Part shown: positions 24,438 to 31,772 of the stretch, piece by piece | Layout of the letters: every line of letters starts with the position of its first letter | How positions within the stretch are numbered: the stretch's first letter is position 1 | The notes under the pieces: model-generated | Seen by the model: only the letters and a program-made list of their open reading frames with translations | What the model was told of the DNA's origin: nothing | The model's database searches: none | Translations under genes and position numbers: made by a program | Assembly (NCBI GenBank): GCA_964497615.1 | Contig: CAZCEC010000028.1 | Location: 1 to 64,000 of the forward strand | Reading direction: 5' to 3' | DNA: 64,000 nucleotides | DNA from: CAZCEC01 sp964497615 | GTDB taxonomy: Bacteria > Chloroflexota > Anaerolineae > Anaerolineales > UBA6663

Positions 24438-25461
24438 CCCGCCAGGCCCGCGCACGCCGCCCGGCTGGCGGCACGCTCTGCGGGGCGCGCTGCTCACCGG
24501 CGCGCTGGCCTATGCGGCCGGGCTGCTGGCGTGGTTCGTCCTGTCGCTGCTGCTGCGCGACCAGTGGCGGTGGCTGTTCGCCATCAACGCCATGGCGCCT
24601 TATCTCTTCCTGCCCTTGCCCTTGGCACTGGCTATTGGGATGGTGACACGGCGCCTGCCGCTGCTCGCGCTCTGTCTCGCGGGCACCGCCATTTGGGTGG
24701 GGCTGTATGGCCCGCTGTTTATGCCGCGCCTCCAGGCAGCGCCATCCGGCGGCCAGGCGCTGCGTGTGATGACCACCAATGTGCTGGGCTGGAACCAGCA
24801 GGTCGAGGGCGTAGTGGCCGCCCTACGCGCCTCTGGCGCGGACATCATCGCCATCCAGGAGCTAAATCTGCTACAGGCCGCCGCCATCCGCACGGAGCTG
24901 GCGGCCGAATATCCATATCAGATCCTGGACCCGCAGAATGGGGTCAGTGGCTCTGGCCTGATCAGCCGCTATCCATTCACACCGACAGGCGAAACGCTGT
25001 CCGGCGGTTTCAGGGGCACCACCCACATCGTGCGGGTTGACGTGAATGGGGCGGTGATCACCTTCGTCCGGTTTCATTTGCTCTCGGGCATTGGCCTGGT
25101 GGCCGAGCGGCAGGCAGCCGCCGAGTCCTTGGCCGCCTTTGCCGCCGCCCAACCCGGCCCCGTCATTGCCGCCGGCGACCTGAACGCCACACCGTTGAAC
25201 GAGGCGCATCGCACTGTGGCGCGCGTCCTCACCGACGCCTGGGAGGCCCAGGGGCAAGGCTTCGGGCACACCTTCCCCGGCGCGTTGTCGCCCGGCTCAT
25301 CGCGCCCTGTGCTCGCGGGCGTGGCCGTGCCCATGTGGCTCGTGCGCATTGACTACATCTTCTATTCCGGCCATTTCCGCGCCGTCAACGCCGCCTTCGG
25401 CCCGTGGGACGCAGTCAGCGACCACCGTCCCGTCGTTGCCGACCTGGTGCTGCAACCATAG
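24421..25461 (+). CDS. membrane endonuclease/exonuclease/phosphatase (EEP) family protein
   Basis: About 346 residues: a short basic N-terminus, three membrane segments (about 18-43, 50-75 and 80-102), then an EEP domain facing outside or inside. EEP motifs in order: TTNVLGWN, IAIQELN (metal Glu), GDLNATP (catalytic Asp/Asn), RIDYIFYS and a closing SDHRPVVADL (His). The substrate may be a phosphodiester or phospholipid head group; no nuclease role is proven. No ATG is suitably placed. TTG at 24421, 4 bases after GAGGTGG and inside the end of the AlaX gene, is the likeliest start. Followed after 7 bases by ileS. Confidence 0.82.
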   Translation: MRRQASPPGPRTPPGWRHALRGALLTGALAYAAGLLAWFVLSLLLRDQWRWLFAINAMAPYLFLPLPLALAIGMVTRRLPLLALCLAGTAIWVGLYGPLFMPRLQAAPSGGQALRVMTTNVLGWNQQVEGVVAALRASGADIIAIQELNLLQAAAIRTELAAEYPYQILDPQNGVSGSGLISRYPFTPTGETLSGGFRGTTHIVRVDVNGAVITFVRFHLLSGIGLVAERQAAAESLAAFAAAQPGPVIAAGDLNATPLNEAHRTVARVLTDAWEAQGQGFGHTFPGALSPGSSRPVLAGVAVPMWLVRIDYIFYSGHFRAVNAAFGPWDAVSDHRPVVADLVLQP

Positions 25462-25468
25462 AGGTCCC

Positions 25469-28400
25469 ATGTTCACACCCGTCTCCTCCAAGCCCGACTT
25501 TCCCACCCTCGAGCGCGCCACCCTCGCCTGGTGGCGCGAGACGCGCGCCTTCGACAAGCTGCGCGCCCTGCGCCGCGGCGGCCCCACCTACTCCTTTCTC
25601 GACGGGCCGATCACCGCCAATAACCCCATGGGCGTGCACCACGCCTGGGGCCGCACCTACAAGGACCTTTGGCAGCGCTATTACGCCATGCGCGGCTACG
25701 ACGAGCGCTGGCAGAACGGCTTCGACTGCCAGGGCCTGTGGGTGGAGGTCAACGTCGAGAAGGACCTCGGCTTCAAGACCAAGAAGGACATCGAGGACTA
25801 CGGACTGGCGCAGTTCGTTCTCTTGTGCAAACAGCGCGTGCTCAACTACGCCGCCGTGCAGACCGAGCAGTCCCTCCGGCTGGGCATGTGGATGGACTGG
25901 AATGAGCCGGCCACCCTGCGCCTGCTGCGCGATAAGCTGTCCGACGACCCGCATGGCCTGCTCACCCTGGATGGCCCAGCAGGTCCCGTCACCGGCACGC
26001 CGGAGCACTTGGTGGGCCAGCTTGGCTTGCCCGCCCTGGGCGGCTCCTATTTCACCTTTAGCGACAAGAACAACTACGACATCTGGCGCTTTCTCAAGGC
26101 GTGTCACGCGCAAGGCTGGATCTACAAGGGCACCGACGTCATGCCCTGGTGCTGGCGCTGCGGCACCGGCATCAGCCAGCACGAGATCGTCACCGAAGGT
26201 TACATCGAGAAGCAGGACCCCGGCCTCACCGTCCGCTTCCCGCTCCTCGGCGCCGATGGCGCGCCCACCGGCGAGTCCCTCCTGGTGTGGACCACCACGC
26301 CCTGGACGCTCACCTCCAACGTGGCCGCCGCCGTCGGGCCGGAGCTAACCTACGTCAAGGTGCGGCAGGGCGAAGAGGTGCTTTACCTGTCCAAGGGCTG
26401 CGCGCACATGCTTATCGGCCCTTACGAAGTGCTGGCCGAGCTGCCCGGCCGCGATCTGGCCGGCTGGGCCTATGCTGGTCCATTCGACGACCTGCCCGCC
26501 GCCCAGCACCCCGGCGGCTGGGCCGAGCCGGGTTTGCGCCGCCTGCTGACCAGCATCCCGGAGACCGCCACCCAAGCCCACCGCGTCATCCTATGGGCGG
26601 ATGTGGGCGAGGCCGAAGGCACCGGCATCGTCCACATCGCCCCCGGCTGCGGCGCGGAAGACTATCAACTCCACAAGGAGTATGGCCTGCCCGTCGTCGC
26701 GCCCTTGGACGAGAACGGCGTCTACATCGATGGCTTCGGCTGGCTATCGGGCCAGCATGTCTCCGGCGTTACCGACGGCATCGTGGCCGCCCTGCGCGCC
26801 AAGGACCGCTTCTACCGGCTGGAGCCTTACACCCACCGCTACCCGCAGTGCTGGCGCTGCGCCACGCCCCTTGTCTTCCGCCTGGTGGATGAGTGGTTCA
26901 TCAGCATGGACGGTCTGCGCCAGCCGCTGATGGATGTGACCAACCAGATCCGCTGGGTGCCGGAGTTCGGCCGCGAGCGCGAGCTGGACTGGCTGCGCAA
27001 CATGCACGACTGGATGATCTCCAAGAAGCGCTACTGGGGTCTGGCCCTGCCCGTCTGGGAGTGCGAGCACTGCGGCCACTTCGACGTGCTGGGCAGCCGC
27101 GACGAGCTTGAGGAGCGCGCCGTGGAGGGTTGGGAGACCTTCGACGGCCACACCCCGCACCGGCCCTATATCGACGCGGTCAAGATCGCCTGCTCCGAGT
27201 GCGGGAACAAGGCCAGCCGCATCGCCGACGTGGGCAACCCCTGGCTGGATGCCGGCATCGTCTCGCTTTCGACCCTGCGCTACGAGACCGACCCGGCCTA
27301 TTGGCGCAAGTGGTTCCCCGCCGACTTCATCACCGAGTCGTTCCCCGGCCAATTCCGCAACTGGTTCTACTCGCTGCTGGTGATGGCGACCGCGCTGGAG
27401 CGCCAGCCCCCCACGCGCACCGTGCTCGGCTTCGCCACCCTGCTGGCCGAGGATGGCCGCGCCATGCACAAGTCGTGGGGCAACATGATCGAGTTCAACG
27501 AGGCCGCCGACACCATCGGCGCCGACGTCATGCGCTGGATGTTCGCCGACCAGCGCTATGAAGCCGACATGCTCTTCGGCTATGAGCACGCCAAGGAGAC
27601 GGTCAAGCGCTTCTTCCTGCCGCTGTGGAACACGTACAGCTTCTTCGTCACCTACGCCAATCTGGACAAATGGACACCCCCGAGTCCCCTGAGTCCCTTG
27701 AGTCCCCAGCAACCAAGTTCATTGGACCAGTGGATATTGGCGCGGCTCAATTCGCTCATCGCCGAGGTGACCGCGGCACTGGACGACTACTTTGCCTACA
27801 AGGCCACCCGCCCGGTGGAGCAGTTCCTCGACGACCTGAGCAACTGGTACGTGCGCCGGTCGCGGCGGCGCTTCTGGCGCTCTGAAGCCGACGCTGACAA
27901 GCAGGCGGCTTATAGCACGCTCTACGAGGTGCTGGTGACGCTCACCAAGCTCCTGGCCCCCATCATCCCCTTCGCCACCGAGACCATGTACCAGAACCTG
28001 GTGCGCGGCGTGGACTCCACCGCGCCCGAGAGCGTGCACCACTGCCTGTGGCCCCAGCCCAATCCGGCCTGGACCGACGAGGCCCTGCTGGCCGACATGG
28101 CCACGGCCCGCGGCGTGGTGGCGCTGGGCCACGCCACCCGCGCTGCCCACAACCTCAAGGTGCGCCAGCCGCTGGCCCGCGCCGTGGCCGTCGTCCCGCC
28201 CAACCAAGCCGCCGGCCTGCTTCGCATGCAGGACCTCGTCGCCGACGAGTTGAATGTCAAGACCGTCGAGATAGCAGCTAACGAGGCCGAGTTGATCACC
28301 TACAAGCTGCTGCCCAACAACAAGCTCCTCGGCCCGAAGTTTGGCGCCCGCTTCCCGCAGGTGCGCGCCGCCCTATCTGCCGCCGACCCCGCCGCCGCCG

Positions 28401-29311
28401 TGCTCACCCTGCGCGCCGGCCACGCCCTGGACCTGGCGCTGGAGGACGGCGAGCTAGCCGCCCTGACCCTGGAAGAGGTGATCATCAACCCGCAGCCGCG
28501 CCCCGGCTTTGCCGTCGCCGCCGAAGGTGAAGCCGTCGTCGCCCTCGACACCACCCTCACCCCCGAATTGCGCGCCGAAGGCTACGCCCGCGAGATCGTC
28601 CGCCGCATCCAGGACCTGCGCAAGTCCGCCGGGTTTGACATCTCCGACCGCATCGCTACATACTACCAGTGCGCGCCCGAGCTGGCCGATACCTTCATCG
28701 GCTTCGCGGAGTACATCAAGGCCGAGACCCTAAGCCTCCACCTGCTCTCCGGCGCGGCCCCGGCCCAGGCCGCCACCGCCTCCGACACCATCGAGGGTTA
28801 CGCCATGACCATCAGCCTGACGCCCGCGAACGATCCTGAACCGCCCCAGGACGCGACTGGCGCCCCGCCCGAAGGCGACTCCGCTGCCGCCACGTCCCAG
28901 GCACCAGCCGAGGCCGAAGCGCCTCTCACCGCCCACCCTGGCGCCCGCGACGAAGGCGATGCCCCATCGCCCGCCGCCGCGCCCGAGCCGGCCACCGTGC
29001 TCACCCCTGAGATCAGCGGCCCCGCGCCTGCCACCCCGCCCGCGCGCCCGGCGCGCCCCGCCCCGCGCAAGAGCGCGAAGAAGGCCGGGAAGAAGGCGGC
29101 CAAGAAAACGTCCAAGAGGGCCACAAAGAAGGCCGCCACGAAAGCGGTAAAGAAGCCGGCGAAGAAAGTAGCGAAGAAGGCCAGCGCCAAGAAGGCGGCC
29201 AAGAAAACCGCCAAGAAGGCGGCGAAGAATGTAGCGAAGAAGTCTGGCGCAAAGAAGGCTGCAAGGAAAGTTGGGAAGAAGGCGGCAAAGACGACCGGCA
29301 AGAGGCGCTAA
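25469..29311 (+). CDS. ileS: isoleucyl-tRNA synthetase with histone-H1-like C-terminal tail
   Basis: Charges tRNA-Ile. The 1280-residue protein has a class I catalytic core with a variant HIGH region (NPMGVHHAWGRTYKDL) and a variant KMSKS loop (AMHKSWGN), an editing CP1 insert with the WTTTPWTL motif, zinc-knuckle-like Cys pairs (WCWRCG, CEHCG, CSECG) and an anticodon-binding domain to about residue 1095. It then departs from the family: about 105 residues rich in Ala, Pro and Glu, followed by about 80 residues (1200-1280) built of Lys-Lys-Ala words, like histone H1 tails. A Pro-Ser-Leu insert with three GAGTC words lies near residue 740. Last gene of the T-box operon. Confidence 0.96.
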   Translation: MFTPVSSKPDFPTLERATLAWWRETRAFDKLRALRRGGPTYSFLDGPITANNPMGVHHAWGRTYKDLWQRYYAMRGYDERWQNGFDCQGLWVEVNVEKDLGFKTKKDIEDYGLAQFVLLCKQRVLNYAAVQTEQSLRLGMWMDWNEPATLRLLRDKLSDDPHGLLTLDGPAGPVTGTPEHLVGQLGLPALGGSYFTFSDKNNYDIWRFLKACHAQGWIYKGTDVMPWCWRCGTGISQHEIVTEGYIEKQDPGLTVRFPLLGADGAPTGESLLVWTTTPWTLTSNVAAAVGPELTYVKVRQGEEVLYLSKGCAHMLIGPYEVLAELPGRDLAGWAYAGPFDDLPAAQHPGGWAEPGLRRLLTSIPETATQAHRVILWADVGEAEGTGIVHIAPGCGAEDYQLHKEYGLPVVAPLDENGVYIDGFGWLSGQHVSGVTDGIVAALRAKDRFYRLEPYTHRYPQCWRCATPLVFRLVDEWFISMDGLRQPLMDVTNQIRWVPEFGRERELDWLRNMHDWMISKKRYWGLALPVWECEHCGHFDVLGSRDELEERAVEGWETFDGHTPHRPYIDAVKIACSECGNKASRIADVGNPWLDAGIVSLSTLRYETDPAYWRKWFPADFITESFPGQFRNWFYSLLVMATALERQPPTRTVLGFATLLAEDGRAMHKSWGNMIEFNEAADTIGADVMRWMFADQRYEADMLFGYEHAKETVKRFFLPLWNTYSFFVTYANLDKWTPPSPLSPLSPQQPSSLDQWILARLNSLIAEVTAALDDYFAYKATRPVEQFLDDLSNWYVRRSRRRFWRSEADADKQAAYSTLYEVLVTLTKLLAPIIPFATETMYQNLVRGVDSTAPESVHHCLWPQPNPAWTDEALLADMATARGVVALGHATRAAHNLKVRQPLARAVAVVPPNQAAGLLRMQDLVADELNVKTVEIAANEAELITYKLLPNNKLLGPKFGARFPQVRAALSAADPAAAVLTLRAGHALDLALEDGELAALTLEEVIINPQPRPGFAVAAEGEAVVALDTTLTPELRAEGYAREIVRRIQDLRKSAGFDISDRIATYYQCAPELADTFIGFAEYIKAETLSLHLLSGAAPAQAATASDTIEGYAMTISLTPANDPEPPQDATGAPPEGDSAAATSQAPAEAEAPLTAHPGARDEGDAPSPAAAPEPATVLTPEISGPAPATPPARPARPAPRKSAKKAGKKAAKKTSKRATKKAATKAVKKPAKKVAKKASAKKAAKKTAKKAAKNVAKKSGAKKAARKVGKKAAKTTGKRR

Positions 29312-29363
29312 GAGCGACTTACAAAACAAAGGCGCAGGTCGAGACGTTAGCAAGGAGAGGCCA

Positions 29364-29795
29364 GTGACAGGTCAAACTGAACCTCAGGTGACACTTGAGA
29401 TTACCTGCCTGCATCCACCCATGCGACAAGGAGCCTTTGGACTTCAGGACAAGAACCAGCGGCTGCATCCCCCGGCGCAGGCGGCCGGCGGTTCAGCCGT
29501 ATTCCGCTGCCAGGTACGGGCGAAACCAGCGGCGGCCGGTGGTCCACCAAACTTTTCGGGAGCATTCACGCACGGCACACCGCATGACCGTTTTCTGTAT
29601 TTGAGCCTTCGCCCGGTAGACGGCCCGCAGGAGGTCTGGATCAAGCGGATCAAAGTGCCCTTGAAGTCCATCACCTGGGAGCAGGTGGAAGCCGCAGCCA
29701 GGGATGCCGATGCGCGGCTGGCCTGCACCGTGGAGGGAGGCGGCTCGGGGACGGTGAAACTGATCGGCAAAGGCTGGCAGGTTGTGAGGAAATAG
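29364..29795 (+). CDS. DUF5990 family protein
   Basis: A 143-residue small protein. The order FGLQDK near residue 28, VFRCQVRAKP, a PNFSGAFTHGTPHDRFLYLSL strand-loop-strand and a basic IKRIKVPL segment agrees with my memory of DUF5990 (uncharacterised, one beta-rich domain). No signal or membrane segment. GTG at 29364 is chosen because AAGGAGAGG lies 5 bases upstream; the in-frame extension to 29271 would overlap the IleRS tail. It may be co-transcribed with ileS, 52 bases upstream. Confidence 0.75.
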   Translation: MTGQTEPQVTLEITCLHPPMRQGAFGLQDKNQRLHPPAQAAGGSAVFRCQVRAKPAAAGGPPNFSGAFTHGTPHDRFLYLSLRPVDGPQEVWIKRIKVPLKSITWEQVEAAARDADARLACTVEGGGSGTVKLIGKGWQVVRK

Positions 29796-29880
29796 ACCTG
29801 GATTGGACTGCGCTCTCCGCCATTCGGGAGTATCATTCGCCCCTGTGTGCCATTCGCCTGAACCACGCGGGAGCTAACCC

Positions 29881-30546
29881 ATGCAGCGCCTCAGCGGCAA
29901 TTATCGCCCCTGGCAGACCGGCTGCCTCGCCTTTTTTGGTCTGGTCATGATGCTGGGCGGCGCGGCCGCCCTCATCATCCCCGTCATCGCCGGCGACATC
30001 GTCAGCTTCGAGGGCGGCCAGCTTCGCATCGACCCGGAGGCCGGAATCCCAATCCTGGCCACGGTCGTGTGCGTGGGCTTGCCCTTGGGCGGCATCGGCC
30101 TGTTGATGATCGGCGCCGCCGTGCGCACCATGCTGGCCCGCGCTCGCGTCGCGCCGCCCGAGGTCGCCGTCAGCACTACTACCCCCCGCGTCGGTGAAAT
30201 CTTCACCCTGGACTACCGGCAAACCTACCGCGTGTCCACCCAGGTCCAGCTCATCCGCATGTCCCTCATCCTGCGCGAGAGCGCCACGTACCAGCGCGGC
30301 ACCGACACCGTCACCGTCACGCACGACCACTTCGTGCAGACCTACGATCTGCCCGAGCGCCAGATGTCGGCCGGCGAAACCTTCCAGGACCGTCGCCAGT
30401 TCCAAATCCCGCCGCTGGGTATGCACACCTTCGTCGCCAACCGCAACAAGCTCAACTGGTTCCTCAAGGTCACAGTGACGATCCCCGGCTGGCCGGACTA
30501 CGAGGAAGAGTTTAGCCTGACCGTGCCGCCCGTGATTGTGAGGTAA
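29881..30546 (+). CDS. membrane protein with arrestin-like beta domain
   Basis: A 221-residue protein with two membrane helices (about 14-38 and 57-80) and a C-terminal beta-sandwich. Blocks such as EIFTLDYRQTY, VQLIRMSLILRE, the IPPLGMHTF turn and a closing EEFSLTVPPVIV resemble arrestin-N/Spo0M-like folds. No enzyme motif. The next gene, 4 bases downstream, encodes a soluble protein of apparently the same fold, so the two may form one membrane-linked scaffold. Function unknown. Confidence 0.7.
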   Translation: MQRLSGNYRPWQTGCLAFFGLVMMLGGAAALIIPVIAGDIVSFEGGQLRIDPEAGIPILATVVCVGLPLGGIGLLMIGAAVRTMLARARVAPPEVAVSTTTPRVGEIFTLDYRQTYRVSTQVQLIRMSLILRESATYQRGTDTVTVTHDHFVQTYDLPERQMSAGETFQDRRQFQIPPLGMHTFVANRNKLNWFLKVTVTIPGWPDYEEEFSLTVPPVIVR

Positions 30547-30550
30547 CCCC

Positions 30551-30943
30551 ATGGCCGAGGCCGTCATTCAATTCTCTCTGGAGGGGGGCGAGCACGAGGG
30601 CGCCCTCATGCGCTTCGAGCCGCGCAGCCGCCTGAACGGCACCGTCACCGTCACCCCCGCCAAGGACATCCGCGCCAAGCAGGTCTATGCCCGCTTGCAA
30701 TGGCACACCGAGGGCCGCGGCGACCGGGACGAGGGCGTTGTTGCCGCCGTCGCCTTCAACGACGCCCAACTGCGCGCCAATATGCCCATGGTCGGCCGCT
30801 TCACCTTCGACCTGCCCGACTCCCCCTGGAGCTTCGCCGGCCACTACGTCAACATCGTCTGGGAGATCATGCTCATCGTGGACATCCCCCTCGCCGCCGA
30901 CCTGCGCGCCAGCCAGCCATTCATCCTGGCCCCGCGCCGCTAA
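30551..30943 (+). CDS. small arrestin-like beta-sandwich protein
   Basis: A 130-residue soluble protein: RFEPRSRLNGTVTV, a KQVYARLQWHTEG strand, VGRFTFDLPDSP and a final strand around VNIVWEIMLIVDIP. This strand pattern matches arrestin-N/vacuolar sorting 26-like domains. It follows the membrane-anchored relative by 4 bases. Its last 23 bases overlap the convergent AAA ATPase gene. Role unknown. Confidence 0.68.
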   Translation: MAEAVIQFSLEGGEHEGALMRFEPRSRLNGTVTVTPAKDIRAKQVYARLQWHTEGRGDRDEGVVAAVAFNDAQLRANMPMVGRFTFDLPDSPWSFAGHYVNIVWEIMLIVDIPLAADLRASQPFILAPRR

Positions 30944-31619
30944 CCGCCTCCACCTGCGCCGCCCCCACCTCCCCCACCGCCTCCACCGCCTGAAACACCT
31001 CGTATAGGCACCGCTCAATCGCCCGCCGGTTCGACCCGTAGGCCGCGTGCAGCGCCATCACCGCGCTGTCCGAGATCGTCATTCCGGGCCACGCCGGGTC
31101 GAGCGTGAAATATCCTAGCCGCCTCGCCAGCACCCGCGCCAGGTGTGACGCGTCCGGTGCATCCAATTGCACCGTCAACAGCGGCAGGCCGCGCGCCGCG
31201 AACGCCCTCGCGAAGTCATCATGGCTCCCCAGCGCCAGCCGCAGCCCCGCCTTCGCCGCGCGCCACAGCCGTTCCCGCTCACGGCGGCTCAGCCGCTGCG
31301 CCTCGTCCAGCGCAAACACCTCCAGCCCCGCCAACTGCGTCTTGAAGACACGCTGCCCCTCTGGCAGGTATTCATAGACCGCGCGCCGCCCGGCCCGCCG
31401 CCACCCCGCCGCCAGCCCCAGCAGCGCCGAGGTCTTGCCGCGCCCCAACTCGCCCAGCACCTGCAAGTGCTGGCCGCTGGCCTCCGCCTCGGCCATACCC
31501 GGCGGCAGCACCACCACCTCCGCCCACTCCTCATCGGTCAGGGCGCGAAACGGATTGGAGCGCAGATTGAGCGCATGAAAGGGAAAGTACGGATCGCGCA
31601 TGCACCGAGTATGCCACAT
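30921..31619 (-). CDS. AAA ATPase (ExeA/GspA-like)
   Basis: A 232-residue P-loop ATPase. LNLRSNPFRAL at the N-terminus is typical of ExeA/TniB-like ATPases, followed by Walker A GELGRGKT, Walker B VFALDEAQRL, a sensor-1 region LRLALGSHDD and a C-terminal lid with RRAIERCLYEVF. It is shorter than GspA and lacks a peptidoglycan-binding part. It may load or remodel a partner; no transposon genes are nearby. Start ATG 31619 or 31601. Overlaps the 3' end of the convergent arrestin-like gene by 23 bases. Confidence 0.85.
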   Translation of the reverse strand: MWHTRCMRDPYFPFHALNLRSNPFRALTDEEWAEVVVLPPGMAEAEASGQHLQVLGELGRGKTSALLGLAAGWRRAGRRAVYEYLPEGQRVFKTQLAGLEVFALDEAQRLSRRERERLWRAAKAGLRLALGSHDDFARAFAARGLPLLTVQLDAPDASHLARVLARRLGYFTLDPAWPGMTISDSAVMALHAAYGSNRRAIERCLYEVFQAVEAVGEVGAAQVEAVSGAGPG

Positions 31620-31670
31620 GAATCCATATAGCGCGGTGCAACGCCAACTCGCGACAAGACGCCCTCTGCT

Positions 31671-31725
31671 TGTCCCCAGCCCGCGAAGGCGGGCTTTGTG
31701 CCTTCGTTGCCGCGGTTTGAACCGC
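31671..31725. repeat. twin hairpin intergenic element
   Basis: Two hairpins in the 153 bases between the divergent ATPase and protease genes. The first is AGCCCGC-GAAG-GCGGGCT at 31678-31695, followed by TTG. The second is GCGGTT-TG-AACCGC at 31712-31725. The text between them (CTTTGTGCCTTCGTTGCC) and the divergent setting do not suit a terminator. It looks like a small dispersed repeat. Confidence 0.55.
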
Positions 31726-31772
31726 CAGGCTCACGCGCTGCCTCCCACACCTACCTATGATAGACTCGCCCC

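Noticed and set aside
27660..27720. Possible CRISPR-like repeat array in ileS
   Set aside because: Only three 5-base words at 9-base spacing, without spacers, inside an open reading frame.
28959..29353. Hydrophobic antisense frames opposite the IleRS tail
   Set aside because: They are the complement of Lys/Ala codons, which reads as Leu/Phe. No start signals, and the sense frame continues the gene.
30921..31619. Transposition ATPase (TniB/IstB) of a mobile element
   Set aside because: The P-loop protein resembles ExeA-type ATPases, but no transposase, inverted ends or target duplication are nearby.
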